From assembly GCA_002441135.1 (NCBI GenBank), contig DJVJ01000047.1:36417-100416 (forward strand): 64,000 nt of DNA, read 5' to 3'. The notes under the pieces were generated by a model. That model saw only the letters and a program-made list of their open reading frames with translations, had not been told where the DNA came from and made no database searches. Of the stretch, positions 32,759 through 42,290 are shown piece by piece. The translations under genes were made by a program, and so were the position numbers. Positions within the stretch are counted from its first letter, which is position 1. Each line of letters begins with the position of its first letter. The DNA is from Caryophanales bacterium UBA6259. GTDB lineage: Bacteria > Bacillota > Bacilli > Tepidibacillales > Tepidibacillaceae.

Positions 32759-34984
32759 ATGTTAAAACTAGCAAAATATTTAAAGCCCTATATGGGATTA
32801 CTTTTAATTGCTATTGCCTTTCTTTTTGTTCAAGCAATTGCTGATTTATCCTTACCTGATTATATGTCTAATATTGTTAATACGGGTATTCAGCAGGGCG
32901 GAGTGGAGAATGCTGTTCCAGAGGCTATCCGACAAAAGGAAATGAATAAATTGAGCCTCTTTATGGATGAAGAGGAACAGAATGAGGTATTTAAAAGATA
33001 CCAACTCGTTGACTCTAAAAGCTCTGATTATGAATTATATCTCAAACAATACCCAGTGCTTAGTCAGGAGTCTATTTATGTTTTGGATGAAGTTGATCAA
33101 GCTGAAATTGATTTACTCAATCCTATCATGGGTAAAGCATTTCTAACTGTTTCTGGAATTGAGAGAATGAAAAGTGAAGCAAAGGATGGGATGATGGACT
33201 TTAATGGGCAAAAAATCCCTGCAGATACGGATCTTTTCGCGATTCTGTCTACTCTTCCAGCAGAACAACGACTGGAAGTAAAAGAGCAGATAAATGAAAA
33301 ATTTACGGTACTTGATGATCAAATGATAATTCAGGCTGCGGCTGCTCCAGTGAAGGCAGAGTATGAAGCATTAGGGATGGACACTGAAAAAATCCAAAAT
33401 AAATACATTATCAATACAGGAATAATCATGCTACTTATCTCTTTAATAAGTGCTGTTGCGATTGTGATTGTTGGTTTCTTATCTTCTAAGACGGCAGCTG
33501 GTTTATCTCGCAATTTACGTAGAGACATCTTTCAAAAGGTAGAAAACTTTTCAAAGACAGAGATAGACCAATTTTCTACGGCATCCCTGATAACAAGGAC
33601 AACAAATGATATCACGCAAATCCAAATGTTAATCGTGATGATGATTCGAATGGTGATCTATGCCCCAATTTTAGGGGTTGGAGGCGTCATTAAGGCCATC
33701 GATAAAAGCCCATCTATGTCATGGATTATCGCGGTTGCTGTGATTGCTCTTTTAGTTTTAATAGCAGCTGTATTTGTTGTTGCACTACCAAAGTTTAAGC
33801 TGATTCAAAAGCTAGTCGATCGATTAAATCTTGTTACTCGTGAAAATTTGTCTGGGATGATGGTAATAAGAGCGTTTAATACGCAAAAATTTGAAGAAAA
33901 ACGATTTGATCAGGCTAATCAAGATTTAACAAAAATAAATCTTTTTGTGAGCCGGGTAATGGTAGTTATGTTTCCAACGATGATGCTGATTATGAACGGC
34001 GTTGTGTTACTCATTGTTTGGGTAGGGGCACATCAAATTGAAACTTCTAGTATGCAGGTTGGTGATATGATGGCATTTATGCAATATGCAATGCAGATTA
34101 TCTTTGCCTTCTTGATGATGTCCTTTATGTTTATTATGATTCCAAGAGCTTCTGTATCTGCTCAACGAATTGCGGAAGTATTAGAGATAGAAGAGGATAT
34201 TAAAGACCCGAAGCAGCCAAAAGATTTTATCAAGGAGCTAAAGGGAGTAATAGAGTTTAGAAATGTATCCTTTAAGTATACGGGTGCTGAGGAAAATATG
34301 CTTAAAAATATTAGTTTTACGGCATTACCTGGTCAAACCACGGCTTTTATCGGTTCTACGGGATCAGGAAAAACAACTTTAGTAAACTTAATACCTCGAT
34401 TTTATGATGTGACTGAGGGGCAAGTTCTAGTAGACGGGGTTGATGTAAGAGAAACAACACAGTTTGCACTAAGGGAAAAAATAGGTTATGTTCCACAGAA
34501 AAGCTCACTATTTAGTGGAACCATTGAATCAAATTTAAAATATGCCAATGAAGAAGCCACTGATAAAGATTTACAACAAGCAGCTGAAATTGCACAAGCC
34601 ATGGATTTTATTGTGGAGAAGCCAGAACATTTTGCAAGGGAGATATCTCAAGGAGGCACAAATGTATCTGGAGGACAAAAGCAAAGATTATCGATTGCCC
34701 GCGCAATAGTAAAAAAACCGGATATTTATATATTTGATGATAGCTTTTCTGCGTTAGATTACAAGACAGATATTGCCTTAAGAAGGGCCCTAAAAAATCA
34801 TACGGAAAAGAGCACTGTTCTGATTGTTGCTCAACGAATTTCAACGATAATGAATGCGGACCAAATCATTGTTCTTGATGAGGGTAAAGTTGTATGTAAG
34901 GGAACACATAAGGAATTATTAGAGAAATGTCAAACCTATCAAGAGATTGCTTATTCACAGCTCTCAAAGGAGGAGTTAGCATGA
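32759..34984 (+). CDS. Heterodimeric multidrug ABC exporter, subunit with degenerate catalytic residue
   Basis: A 741-residue half-transporter with six helices and one nucleotide-binding domain. Between helix 1 and helix 2 (residues about 38-215) sits an unusually large predicted extracellular part. The NBD has GSTGSGKTTLV near 525, signature VSGGQKQR and Walker B IYIFDDSFSALD, where Asp replaces the catalytic Glu. That loss is typical of one half of heterodimeric exporters such as BmrC/BmrD, and the partner gene overlaps by 4 bases (ATGA). It probably exports drugs or lipids under MarR control. Confidence 0.88.
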   Translation: MLKLAKYLKPYMGLLLIAIAFLFVQAIADLSLPDYMSNIVNTGIQQGGVENAVPEAIRQKEMNKLSLFMDEEEQNEVFKRYQLVDSKSSDYELYLKQYPVLSQESIYVLDEVDQAEIDLLNPIMGKAFLTVSGIERMKSEAKDGMMDFNGQKIPADTDLFAILSTLPAEQRLEVKEQINEKFTVLDDQMIIQAAAAPVKAEYEALGMDTEKIQNKYIINTGIIMLLISLISAVAIVIVGFLSSKTAAGLSRNLRRDIFQKVENFSKTEIDQFSTASLITRTTNDITQIQMLIVMMIRMVIYAPILGVGGVIKAIDKSPSMSWIIAVAVIALLVLIAAVFVVALPKFKLIQKLVDRLNLVTRENLSGMMVIRAFNTQKFEEKRFDQANQDLTKINLFVSRVMVVMFPTMMLIMNGVVLLIVWVGAHQIETSSMQVGDMMAFMQYAMQIIFAFLMMSFMFIMIPRASVSAQRIAEVLEIEEDIKDPKQPKDFIKELKGVIEFRNVSFKYTGAEENMLKNISFTALPGQTTAFIGSTGSGKTTLVNLIPRFYDVTEGQVLVDGVDVRETTQFALREKIGYVPQKSSLFSGTIESNLKYANEEATDKDLQQAAEIAQAMDFIVEKPEHFAREISQGGTNVSGGQKQRLSIARAIVKKPDIYIFDDSFSALDYKTDIALRRALKNHTEKSTVLIVAQRISTIMNADQIIVLDEGKVVCKGTHKELLEKCQTYQEIAYSQLSKEELA

Positions 34985-36855
34985 GCGAGAAAAATGAAAA
35001 CAAAATGAAAAACTCTCGCGACCAGAGAGCACAAAAAGGAATGGGATTCGGACCAGGACATGGCATGGGTGGAGAAAAAGCTCGAGATTTTAAAGGAACA
35101 ATGAAGAAATTAATTGGTTATTTAAGTGTGTATAAGATGTCCATTTTTATTGTCGTATTTTTTGCAATCATGAGTGCTAGTTTTATGATTGTTGGCCCCA
35201 AAATTCTTGGAAATGCAACTACTATACTCTTTGAAGGGGTTATGGCGAAAATCGGAGGAACTGGAAGTATTGATTTTCAAGCAATTGGCAGAATTATGCT
35301 TACTTTAATTGGGTTATATTTATTAAGTTCATTATTTGGTTATATCCAAGGATGGATCATGTCTGGAGTGTCTATGAAGGTAAGCTATAACTTAAGAAGA
35401 GATATTTCCGAAAAAATTAACAGGATGCCATTTCGTTATTTTGATAATACCAACCATGGGGAAATTCTTTCCCGTGTCACCAACGATGTAGATACTTTAA
35501 GTCAAACCTTAAATCAGAGCTTAGGTCAAATTATTACCTCAGTAACGACTGTCATTGGTGTTTTGATTATGATGTTTACCATCAGCTGGCAAATGACGTT
35601 GGCATCCCTAGGAACAATACCCTTATCGATGATATTAATGCTAGTCATAATAAAAAAATCGCAAAAATATTTTAAACAACAACAAGATTATTTGGGGAAT
35701 ATGAATGGTCATGTGGAAGAAATCTATGGTGCCCATTTGGTGGTTAAGGCATTTAATGGGGAAAAGAAGAGTACAGAGAAGTTTGATGAGATTAACGGAA
35801 ACCTATATGGAGCGGCATGGAAGTCACAGTTTTTAACCAGTATTATGATGCCATTGATGAATTTTGTTGGCAATTTAGGCTATGTTGTCATTAGTATTTT
35901 AGGGGGATATCTGGCAGTCAAAAGGACTATTGAGGTAGGAGATATTCAAGCCTTTATTCAATATGTTCGTCAGTTTACTCAGCCTGTTGCTCAACTAGCC
36001 AATATCTCTAATATTCTACAGCAAACAGCAGCATCTGCAGAACGTGTCTTTGAGTTTTTAGAAGAAGAGGAAGAAACTAAGGAAACATTGAAGCCTGTGA
36101 AACCAGATAATATCCAGGGTCAGGTGGAATTTAACCATGTTCATTTTGGTTATAAGGCAGATCAAACGGTAATCAATGATTTTTCAGTTACCATAAAACC
36201 AGGACAAAAGGTGGCCATTGTTGGTCTAACTGGTGCTGGAAAGACTACAATTGTAAAGCTATTGATGCGATTCTATGATGTTAATGAAGGATCCATTATG
36301 ATTGATGGTCATGATATTAGAGATTTTAATCGCAATGATTTAAGGTCGTTGTTCGGAATGGTTCTTCAGGATACATGGCTTTATAATACAAGTATTCTAG
36401 AAAATATACGTTACGGTCGATTGGATGCCACAGATGAAGAAGTAATTGCTGCAGCCAAGGCAGCCTATGTGGATAGCTTTGTGCATACGTTACCAGATGG
36501 CTATCAGATGATTCTTAATGAAGAAGCCAATAATGTTTCTCAAGGCCAGAAGCAATTAATTACAATTGCAAGAGCGATTCTTGCTGATCCCAAAATTCTT
36601 ATTCTTGATGAGGCTACTAGCTCTGTAGATACTCGGACAGAGATTCGAATTCAAAAGGCGATGAACAACTTGATGATCAACCGCACCAGTTTTATCATCG
36701 CTCACCGACTATCTACCATTCGAGATGCGGATCTAATTTTAGTGATGGATCATGGTGATATTGTTGAAAAAGGTACCCACCAAGAGCTATTAAATAAAGG
36801 TGGATTCTATTCCAGTCTATATTCTAGCCAATTCGAGGTTCTAGCTGCTAACTAA
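34981..36855 (+). CDS. Heterodimeric multidrug ABC exporter, catalytic subunit
   Basis: A 624-residue half-transporter: a charged, Gly/Met-rich cytosolic N-terminus (residues 1-50), six helices, then an NBD with GLTGAGKTTIV near 420, Walker B ILILDEATSSVD with the catalytic Glu intact, and switch His in IIAHRLST. The signature is VSQGQKQ, with Gln for the first Gly, so only one of the two ATP sites of the heterodimer should be fully active. ATG 34981 follows AAAGGAGG inside the end of the partner gene. Confidence 0.9.
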   Translation: MSEKNENKMKNSRDQRAQKGMGFGPGHGMGGEKARDFKGTMKKLIGYLSVYKMSIFIVVFFAIMSASFMIVGPKILGNATTILFEGVMAKIGGTGSIDFQAIGRIMLTLIGLYLLSSLFGYIQGWIMSGVSMKVSYNLRRDISEKINRMPFRYFDNTNHGEILSRVTNDVDTLSQTLNQSLGQIITSVTTVIGVLIMMFTISWQMTLASLGTIPLSMILMLVIIKKSQKYFKQQQDYLGNMNGHVEEIYGAHLVVKAFNGEKKSTEKFDEINGNLYGAAWKSQFLTSIMMPLMNFVGNLGYVVISILGGYLAVKRTIEVGDIQAFIQYVRQFTQPVAQLANISNILQQTAASAERVFEFLEEEEETKETLKPVKPDNIQGQVEFNHVHFGYKADQTVINDFSVTIKPGQKVAIVGLTGAGKTTIVKLLMRFYDVNEGSIMIDGHDIRDFNRNDLRSLFGMVLQDTWLYNTSILENIRYGRLDATDEEVIAAAKAAYVDSFVHTLPDGYQMILNEEANNVSQGQKQLITIARAILADPKILILDEATSSVDTRTEIRIQKAMNNLMINRTSFIIAHRLSTIRDADLILVMDHGDIVEKGTHQELLNKGGFYSSLYSSQFEVLAAN

Positions 36856-36861
36856 AAAGGA

Positions 36862-36902
36862 AGAAAAAGGTAAAAGGGGCCAGGCCCCTTTTACCTTTTT
36901 CT
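36862..36902. repeat. Dispersed palindrome, copy 11 (inverse centre)
   Basis: Centre A36882, perfect 20-base arms with outer AGAAAAAGGT / ACCTTTTTCT. It begins 6 bases after the stop of the ABC exporter operon and no other terminator is present there. Confidence 0.9.
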
Positions 36903-37006
36903 GGTATATGAAATGTAACAAAATGTTAAAGAATAATTTTTATGCTGTATTGTATGGTATAATGTGGCTGCCATATTTTAGATAAAATAAGTGGGGAGTG
37001 AAAGGA

Positions 37007-37753
37007 ATGAAGAATAAAGATTTAAAATATAGTCTTATTTTTACATTAGTAGGTATTATTGCGGGGGGAATATTAGGCTATTATCAAGTTTTAATCGCGA
37101 CTGATGAACTAAAAAGTCAGTTGAGTGCTCAACTCGGTTCTTTGGAGATGTTAATTGTGGTAACAGCAATTCAGGCCGCGGTATTTACTTTTATTTCTAC
37201 CTTTTTTGGGCTTAAACTAGCAAGAAGGTTAAATTTAAGATTATACGCTAAGCTGGATACTTCAAGTATGATTTTAGTTAGTGTAATTGCTTTTATTATC
37301 TCCTTTGTAATTACCTTCTCAGATAAATTTATCTTCGCAACATATTTACCAGAAGCAGAAAACTATCAATTTTCGCTTTTATATTTTATTTCTAGTCTTT
37401 TATATGGTGGTATTATTGAGGAGCTAATGCTACGACTGTTTTTTATGTCGTTGCTAATCTGGATTGGCTGGAAGCTTTTTGCTAAGTCAAAGGACAGTTT
37501 AGCAATCCCAAGTTGGATATACATTAGTGGAATTATTGTTGCAGCTATTCTTTTTGGATTAGGTCATCTACCTGCTACAGCACAGCTTATGGATCTATCA
37601 GCACCAATTGTAATTAGAGCGATTGTTTTAAATGGAATCGGTGGGATTGGATTTGGGTATCTATACTGGAAGGTTGGTCTTTCACATGCGATGTATGCAC
37701 ATATGCTGACCCATATTATTAACCAGCTAATTTTTATGCCGCTGTTATTTTAA
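37007..37753 (+). CDS. CPBP family intramembrane metalloprotease
   Basis: A 248-residue protein with about seven or eight helices. The CPBP (CAAX protease / bacteriocin-processing) signature is present: GGIIEELMLRLFFMS with the Glu-Glu pair and Arg near residue 141, FGLGHLPA near 190 and HAMYAHMLTHI near 230. Such proteases act on membrane peptides or in self-immunity; the substrate is unknown. ATG 37007 is preferred with GGGGAG upstream; GTG 36998 lies inside that site. Confidence 0.85.
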   Translation: MKNKDLKYSLIFTLVGIIAGGILGYYQVLIATDELKSQLSAQLGSLEMLIVVTAIQAAVFTFISTFFGLKLARRLNLRLYAKLDTSSMILVSVIAFIISFVITFSDKFIFATYLPEAENYQFSLLYFISSLLYGGIIEELMLRLFFMSLLIWIGWKLFAKSKDSLAIPSWIYISGIIVAAILFGLGHLPATAQLMDLSAPIVIRAIVLNGIGGIGFGYLYWKVGLSHAMYAHMLTHIINQLIFMPLLF

Positions 37754-37764
37754 TTATAAATGTT

Positions 37765-37805
37765 AAAAACTGGTAAAAGGGGCCTGGCCCCTTTTACCAG
37801 TTTTT
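37765..37805. repeat. Dispersed palindrome, copy 12
   Basis: Centre T37785, perfect 20-base arms with outer AAAAACTGGT / ACCAGTTTTT. It starts 12 bases after the protease stop. It is the last copy: none is seen in the remaining 26 kb. Confidence 0.9.
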
Positions 37806-37900
37806 GTTAGTTATTCGTTAATTTTTGTTACTAGCGATCAAGTGGAATGCAAGTTATACTGAGATGAGAACTAGAGACAATGACAAAAGGTGATTACATA

Positions 37901-40252
37901 ATGACACAAGAATTACGGTTCACTAATTTTCCAGCTGGAGCTACGATAAAAGAGGTTCCTACTGCGAAACTAGCAGAAACTGATACAACAATAGAATTGA
38001 CAAATGATCAGGAAGCAGATGCTTCCTATTTTCGCTTTCTAGAGGAGGAAGGCATTTTTCTAAATCAACGACAATTAGAGGCTGTTCGACAGGTGGATGG
38101 GCCTACGTTAATTGTTGCTGGTGCGGGTAGTGGTAAAACAAGGGTGCTAATTAGTCGAGCAGGCTATTTATTAATGGTGAAGAAGGTAAAGCCGGAAAAT
38201 CTCCTGATTGTGACCTTTTCTAAAAAAGCAGCAGATGAAATTAAGGATCGAATTACAAAGCTACCAAATCTTCCTCAAGGAATTGGAAAGAGACTTCAAT
38301 CAGGTACCTTTCACTCCATTTTCCTTTGGTTGCTTCGTAAACAAGGGTATACTGAAAAAATATTGGCCAATGAAAAATATAAAGAGCTCATTATCAAAAT
38401 CCTATTAAAGGAACTAGGGCTACAGGATGCGTACCAGCCAGAGACATTACTTGCATTATTTTCATCCTATAAAGTAAATATGAAGACCATGGAGGAAATC
38501 CCGGAGAAAACATCGATAGAAAAAGAATTAAAACAAATCTATCGATTATATGAAAATTGGAAGAAGGAAAATCATTATCTCGATTTTGATGATATTCTGT
38601 ATCAATCCTATTCTCTATTAGGTTCTAATGAAAAACTATTAACGCTTTTGCAGAATCGTTTTCAATACATTATGGTAGATGAGTTTCAGGACACTAATCC
38701 TATATCTTATCAACTCATAAAATTGCTTGCTGATGGTCGGGAAAATCTATTCATTGTAGGAGATTCAGATCAAACTATTTATAGCTTCAATGGCTCAGAC
38801 GTTTCAGCTATCCTTAATTTCCCTAAGGAGTATCTTGATTGCAAAGTGATTACCCTAGATATTAATTATCGCTCAACCACCAGTATTGTGGGACTAGGAA
38901 ATGCAATTATTAAACACAATGAAAATCGCTACTCCAAAAACCTTAAAGCAACCAAAGTTAATGATCAAACACCCAAATTCTTAAGACCTGTTCATAGTGA
39001 TGAAGAAGCAAAAAAAATTGTTGATCACATAGTTGAACAAGTAGCAGAGAAGAAAAGAAGCTATAGTGATTACGCGATATTATACCGTACTGCTTCCAGT
39101 AGTCGGGCAATTTTTGAACGAATGGTTCTTGATGATATTCCATTTTTCTCTTTTAATGAGGGAGATATGTTTTATAACAATAGCATTATAAAACCGGTGG
39201 TTAGTTATTTCCGGTTAACCTTAAATTCAAATGATTTGGACGCTATTGAGGCAATTTTACCATCCTTATATATAGCAAAAGAGCGTGCTATAGCACATAT
39301 TCAAGAGGAGGAGCTTTTTCAACCTTCTTCAAAGCAAAACCAAAATCACTTAATGACATTACTAACCTTACCCGATTTAAAAGAGTTTCAGAAAAAACAG
39401 CTGAATGAACGCTTACAAATGATAAAAGGATTAAAAGAAAAAACTGCCATTGAGGCGATTCAAGAGATCAGAAAAAGCTATGATAAGTATTTAGAGACGG
39501 ATGATCGTAAAAGCCTCACCTTGAATAAAGAACTTTATAGTGAAATGCTCGATGAACTAGAGTCGTCAGCCAAACGCTTTAGTAGTATAGAGGATTTCCT
39601 TTCCTTTATAGATTTAATGAATCAAAAAAATCAACAAATGAAAGAACTGAAGCAGGGGTCATCTTTAGACGCAATTAATCTAATGACGATTCATAAATCT
39701 AAAGGTTTAGAGTTTCCATATGTATTTGTGATTGGGGTTTCTGAAGGAATACTGCCCCATTCTTCTGCCATAGAAGTAGATAAATTTGATCAGTTAAACA
39801 AGAACAAGCAAAATGAAGCCATTGAGGAAGAACGAAGGCTACTTTATGTTGCAACTACAAGAGCAATTAAAGAAGTCTATATTAGTTCTCCGATGATTTA
39901 CCGTGGGAAAAAGATTGAGGTATCAAGATTTTTACAGGACGTTTTTTTCCCTAGTAAAACAAATGGGGAATCAAACAAAAAAACAACAAAGAATAATAAC
40001 CCTCATGCTACTAAACAGAAGGTGGAAATAGAGGCTTGGATTTGCTCAAGTTCTTCCTGCAATATCTGGCAACGGATAGATGAGGACCCGAAAACTAGCA
40101 CAAGCCTTATCAAAACAAACACAAACATCATCAAAACAAACACAAACATCATCAAAACAAACACAAACATCATCAAAACAAGCACAAGCCTTATTAAAAA
40201 AAATTGCCCCGTGTGTGGGGCAACGATGAATCATGGGAAAAAGAACCTATAA
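37901..40252 (+). CDS. UvrD/PcrA-like helicase with repeat-split zinc ribbon
   Basis: A 783-residue superfamily 1A DNA helicase. Motif I is VAGAGSGKTRVLISRAGYL near residue 73, motif II VDEFQDTNP near 258, motif III GDSDQTIYSFNG, motif IV LDINYRST, motif V MTIHKSKGLEFPYVFVIG and motif VI RRLLYVATTRA. The C-terminus carries a zinc-ribbon-like pair, CSSSSC near 714 and CPVC near 768, normally close together but separated here by five TNTNIIK-type heptads. It probably unwinds DNA in repair or replication restart. ATG 37901 follows AAAGGTGA. Confidence 0.85.
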   Translation: MTQELRFTNFPAGATIKEVPTAKLAETDTTIELTNDQEADASYFRFLEEEGIFLNQRQLEAVRQVDGPTLIVAGAGSGKTRVLISRAGYLLMVKKVKPENLLIVTFSKKAADEIKDRITKLPNLPQGIGKRLQSGTFHSIFLWLLRKQGYTEKILANEKYKELIIKILLKELGLQDAYQPETLLALFSSYKVNMKTMEEIPEKTSIEKELKQIYRLYENWKKENHYLDFDDILYQSYSLLGSNEKLLTLLQNRFQYIMVDEFQDTNPISYQLIKLLADGRENLFIVGDSDQTIYSFNGSDVSAILNFPKEYLDCKVITLDINYRSTTSIVGLGNAIIKHNENRYSKNLKATKVNDQTPKFLRPVHSDEEAKKIVDHIVEQVAEKKRSYSDYAILYRTASSSRAIFERMVLDDIPFFSFNEGDMFYNNSIIKPVVSYFRLTLNSNDLDAIEAILPSLYIAKERAIAHIQEEELFQPSSKQNQNHLMTLLTLPDLKEFQKKQLNERLQMIKGLKEKTAIEAIQEIRKSYDKYLETDDRKSLTLNKELYSEMLDELESSAKRFSSIEDFLSFIDLMNQKNQQMKELKQGSSLDAINLMTIHKSKGLEFPYVFVIGVSEGILPHSSAIEVDKFDQLNKNKQNEAIEEERRLLYVATTRAIKEVYISSPMIYRGKKIEVSRFLQDVFFPSKTNGESNKKTTKNNNPHATKQKVEIEAWICSSSSCNIWQRIDEDPKTSTSLIKTNTNIIKTNTNIIKTNTNIIKTSTSLIKKNCPVCGATMNHGKKNL
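40094..40198 (+). repeat. 21-base minisatellite, five units, in helicase gene
   Basis: Units begin at 40094, 40115, 40136, 40157 and 40178. The middle three are identical (TNTNIIK); the outer two read TSTSLIK. A 21-base period keeps the reading frame, so copy number can change without breaking the protein. Confidence 0.92.
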
Positions 40253-40262
40253 ACTTATAAAC

Positions 40263-42230
40263 TTATAAACCTCTTAAATAGGAGCCTGGCAACGCGACAT
40301 GCTGGATCGTTTTTGACTTAAACCAGCGTGCGGTCATAAGGGCTCTTTTTAAATCTAATCGTTCTTTTTTGGATAAATGGCTCGGATTAATATACGGGTT
40401 TAGCTTCTGCCCCTTTTTTAATTGATTTAAAGTATGCTTAATTCTGATTAACATTAAGTCGTCTAATGCTTGAACAATTTCATCCTGTTCATCTGCAGTA
40501 ATAATACCTAACTCTACTATTTTAGCAAGTCGATCCCAAGAATTTGTGCAATGAATTCCATGCTTTAAGGCAAACAGTCTTAAACCATTAATAATTTGCA
40601 TCAACCCATGATGTTTAATATCGAGCATTCCAGCATTTTTTCCTTTTTCCGTAATAAAACGTCCAAATCGAGAAATCGCAACATCGACTTGATTTAGGTC
40701 TTCAGCTAGCAAATGAAGAAAAAGAGGAGGTATTTGCTGCTCGGTAAAAATATATTTTTTCAGCTCTTCAGCTATGGTAGATTCCCCATATATCATTCGA
40801 AAATCAACTAGAATGGAAATGTTTCGCATCATTTCTGGCTCACGCTTATAACTCCATAATTGGAGCTTTTTAAAATAACCATCGATTGAATCTCGCCAAA
40901 CTGGATTTGTAGCCATTACATTTCCCTTACATTTAGGATAACCACAGAGCTCTAATCCGTTGATAACTCGATCTGCTAAGGTGTAGAAGTATTCATCTGC
41001 TTCTTTTTGCTTTCCTTCAACAACATTGGCATATATCAGTCCATTATCTTGGTCGGTTTGTAATGCTTGTTCTCTTCTCCCTTCACTCCCTAAAGATAGC
41101 CAACAATATGCTACAGGAGGAGGTCCATAGCCTTCCTCCGCCATTTTCTTCTCAACAAGATAAATAATTTTACGAGTGATATGGTCACTAATCTCGGTGA
41201 TAATGGAGGTAATATCTTTCGCTGGTACATGTTCATCTAACAACTGTGTAATAATTGGATTCCACTTTTTTGTAATCAAAGCGAGCTCATCAATTGTCGT
41301 TGCTTTTTCAATATTTTTAATCATTGTCATCGAATGGTCGGTAATAGAGCGGATCAAATTTTTCATCGTAATGATACCCACTAGATGATCTTGATCGATT
41401 ACAGGTAAATGACGAATGTTATGCTTAATCATTAAATGAACGGCATCATAATATAAATCATCAGGATGAATACTGATTAGCGGTGTTGTCATAAACGAAT
41501 TAACAAATAGTTTTTTTTCAACAAGCGATTCTGTATCTGCTTTTCCTTTTTCAGATTGTTGAGCTTGATAGTAACTCGTAAACGCCTTGATAATATCTTT
41601 TTCAGTAACAATTCCAATAGGATGGTTATTTTCATCAAGAACAACGACAGAACTCACCTGACGGGTTAAAAGCTGATTTGGGATATCCATAATGTGCTTA
41701 TCTGTGCGACAAGTAACTACAGGATGACTCATTAATTCAACTACCTTTTTATGATGTCGGTGAGGATGAATTGGGATTGGAGCTGTGTCCTTTGCAATAT
41801 GGTGGTAAAGCTCTCTTAGACGAGCTGTTACTAATTTTGCGACTCCTTCAGTAAAGAAAGGATAGATATTCATCAGCTTTTCAAAAATAGAAATAGGTAC
41901 AAGTAAAATAGTGGTATTCTCCATTGTACGAATGCTGTATGCAAAGCCTTCTCCTGACATGGCATGAATTAAACCAAATACATCTCCAGCGGTATAGGTT
42001 TTAACAATCACTTCTTCTTGTTGATCGTTCAGGATTACATTTTTGGCCAGTCCATCAATCATGATAAATATCCCTTGAATTTCCTTTTCATTTTGTTGCA
42101 CGACAAGTTGATGAGCAGGAAAATCTTTTAACTCTGAAACAGCAACAATTTCTTCTAAAATATCCTTTGGTAGCTTTTGAAACAGTGGAATGGAAGCTAA
42201 AAAAGATAGGATGGTTCTAGGCTCCTTCAT
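40263..42230 (-). CDS. cNMP-binding/CBS/DUF294 nucleotidyltransferase-like signalling protein
   Basis: A 655-residue multidomain protein: cyclic-nucleotide-type domain (residues about 10-130), paired CBS domains (about 165-300: VMSHPVVT-like VELMSHPVVTCR, and FMTTPLISIHPDD), then a DUF294 nucleotidyltransferase core with LSLGSEGRREQALQTDQDNG near 385 and a C-terminal helical DUF294_C domain. The G-S and D-x-D metal residues are present, suggesting GlnD-like nucleotidyl transfer controlled by ligand binding. No partner is recognised. It ends 10 bases from the helicase stop. ATG 42230 follows AGAGGAG. Confidence 0.85.
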   Translation of the reverse strand: MKEPRTILSFLASIPLFQKLPKDILEEIVAVSELKDFPAHQLVVQQNEKEIQGIFIMIDGLAKNVILNDQQEEVIVKTYTAGDVFGLIHAMSGEGFAYSIRTMENTTILLVPISIFEKLMNIYPFFTEGVAKLVTARLRELYHHIAKDTAPIPIHPHRHHKKVVELMSHPVVTCRTDKHIMDIPNQLLTRQVSSVVVLDENNHPIGIVTEKDIIKAFTSYYQAQQSEKGKADTESLVEKKLFVNSFMTTPLISIHPDDLYYDAVHLMIKHNIRHLPVIDQDHLVGIITMKNLIRSITDHSMTMIKNIEKATTIDELALITKKWNPIITQLLDEHVPAKDITSIITEISDHITRKIIYLVEKKMAEEGYGPPPVAYCWLSLGSEGRREQALQTDQDNGLIYANVVEGKQKEADEYFYTLADRVINGLELCGYPKCKGNVMATNPVWRDSIDGYFKKLQLWSYKREPEMMRNISILVDFRMIYGESTIAEELKKYIFTEQQIPPLFLHLLAEDLNQVDVAISRFGRFITEKGKNAGMLDIKHHGLMQIINGLRLFALKHGIHCTNSWDRLAKIVELGIITADEQDEIVQALDDLMLIRIKHTLNQLKKGQKLNPYINPSHLSKKERLDLKRALMTARWFKSKTIQHVALPGSYLRGL

Positions 42231-42290
42231 TTTGGCTCTCCTCTACGTGTGTTCTTCTTAATCTAACTTATCTATTCTTTCAATCTATAT

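Noticed and set aside
140..37805. CRISPR-like array from the recurring palindrome
   Set aside because: Copies are kilobases apart with genes between; there are no regular spacers and no cas genes.
40094..40198. CRISPR or tandem regulatory repeat
   Set aside because: The 21-base units are contiguous, in frame and coding.
40003..40234. Two minus-strand frames opposite the helicase minisatellite
   Set aside because: They are repeat-driven shadows of the helicase frame, with monotonous FVLMMFV or VCFDD repeats and no start signals.
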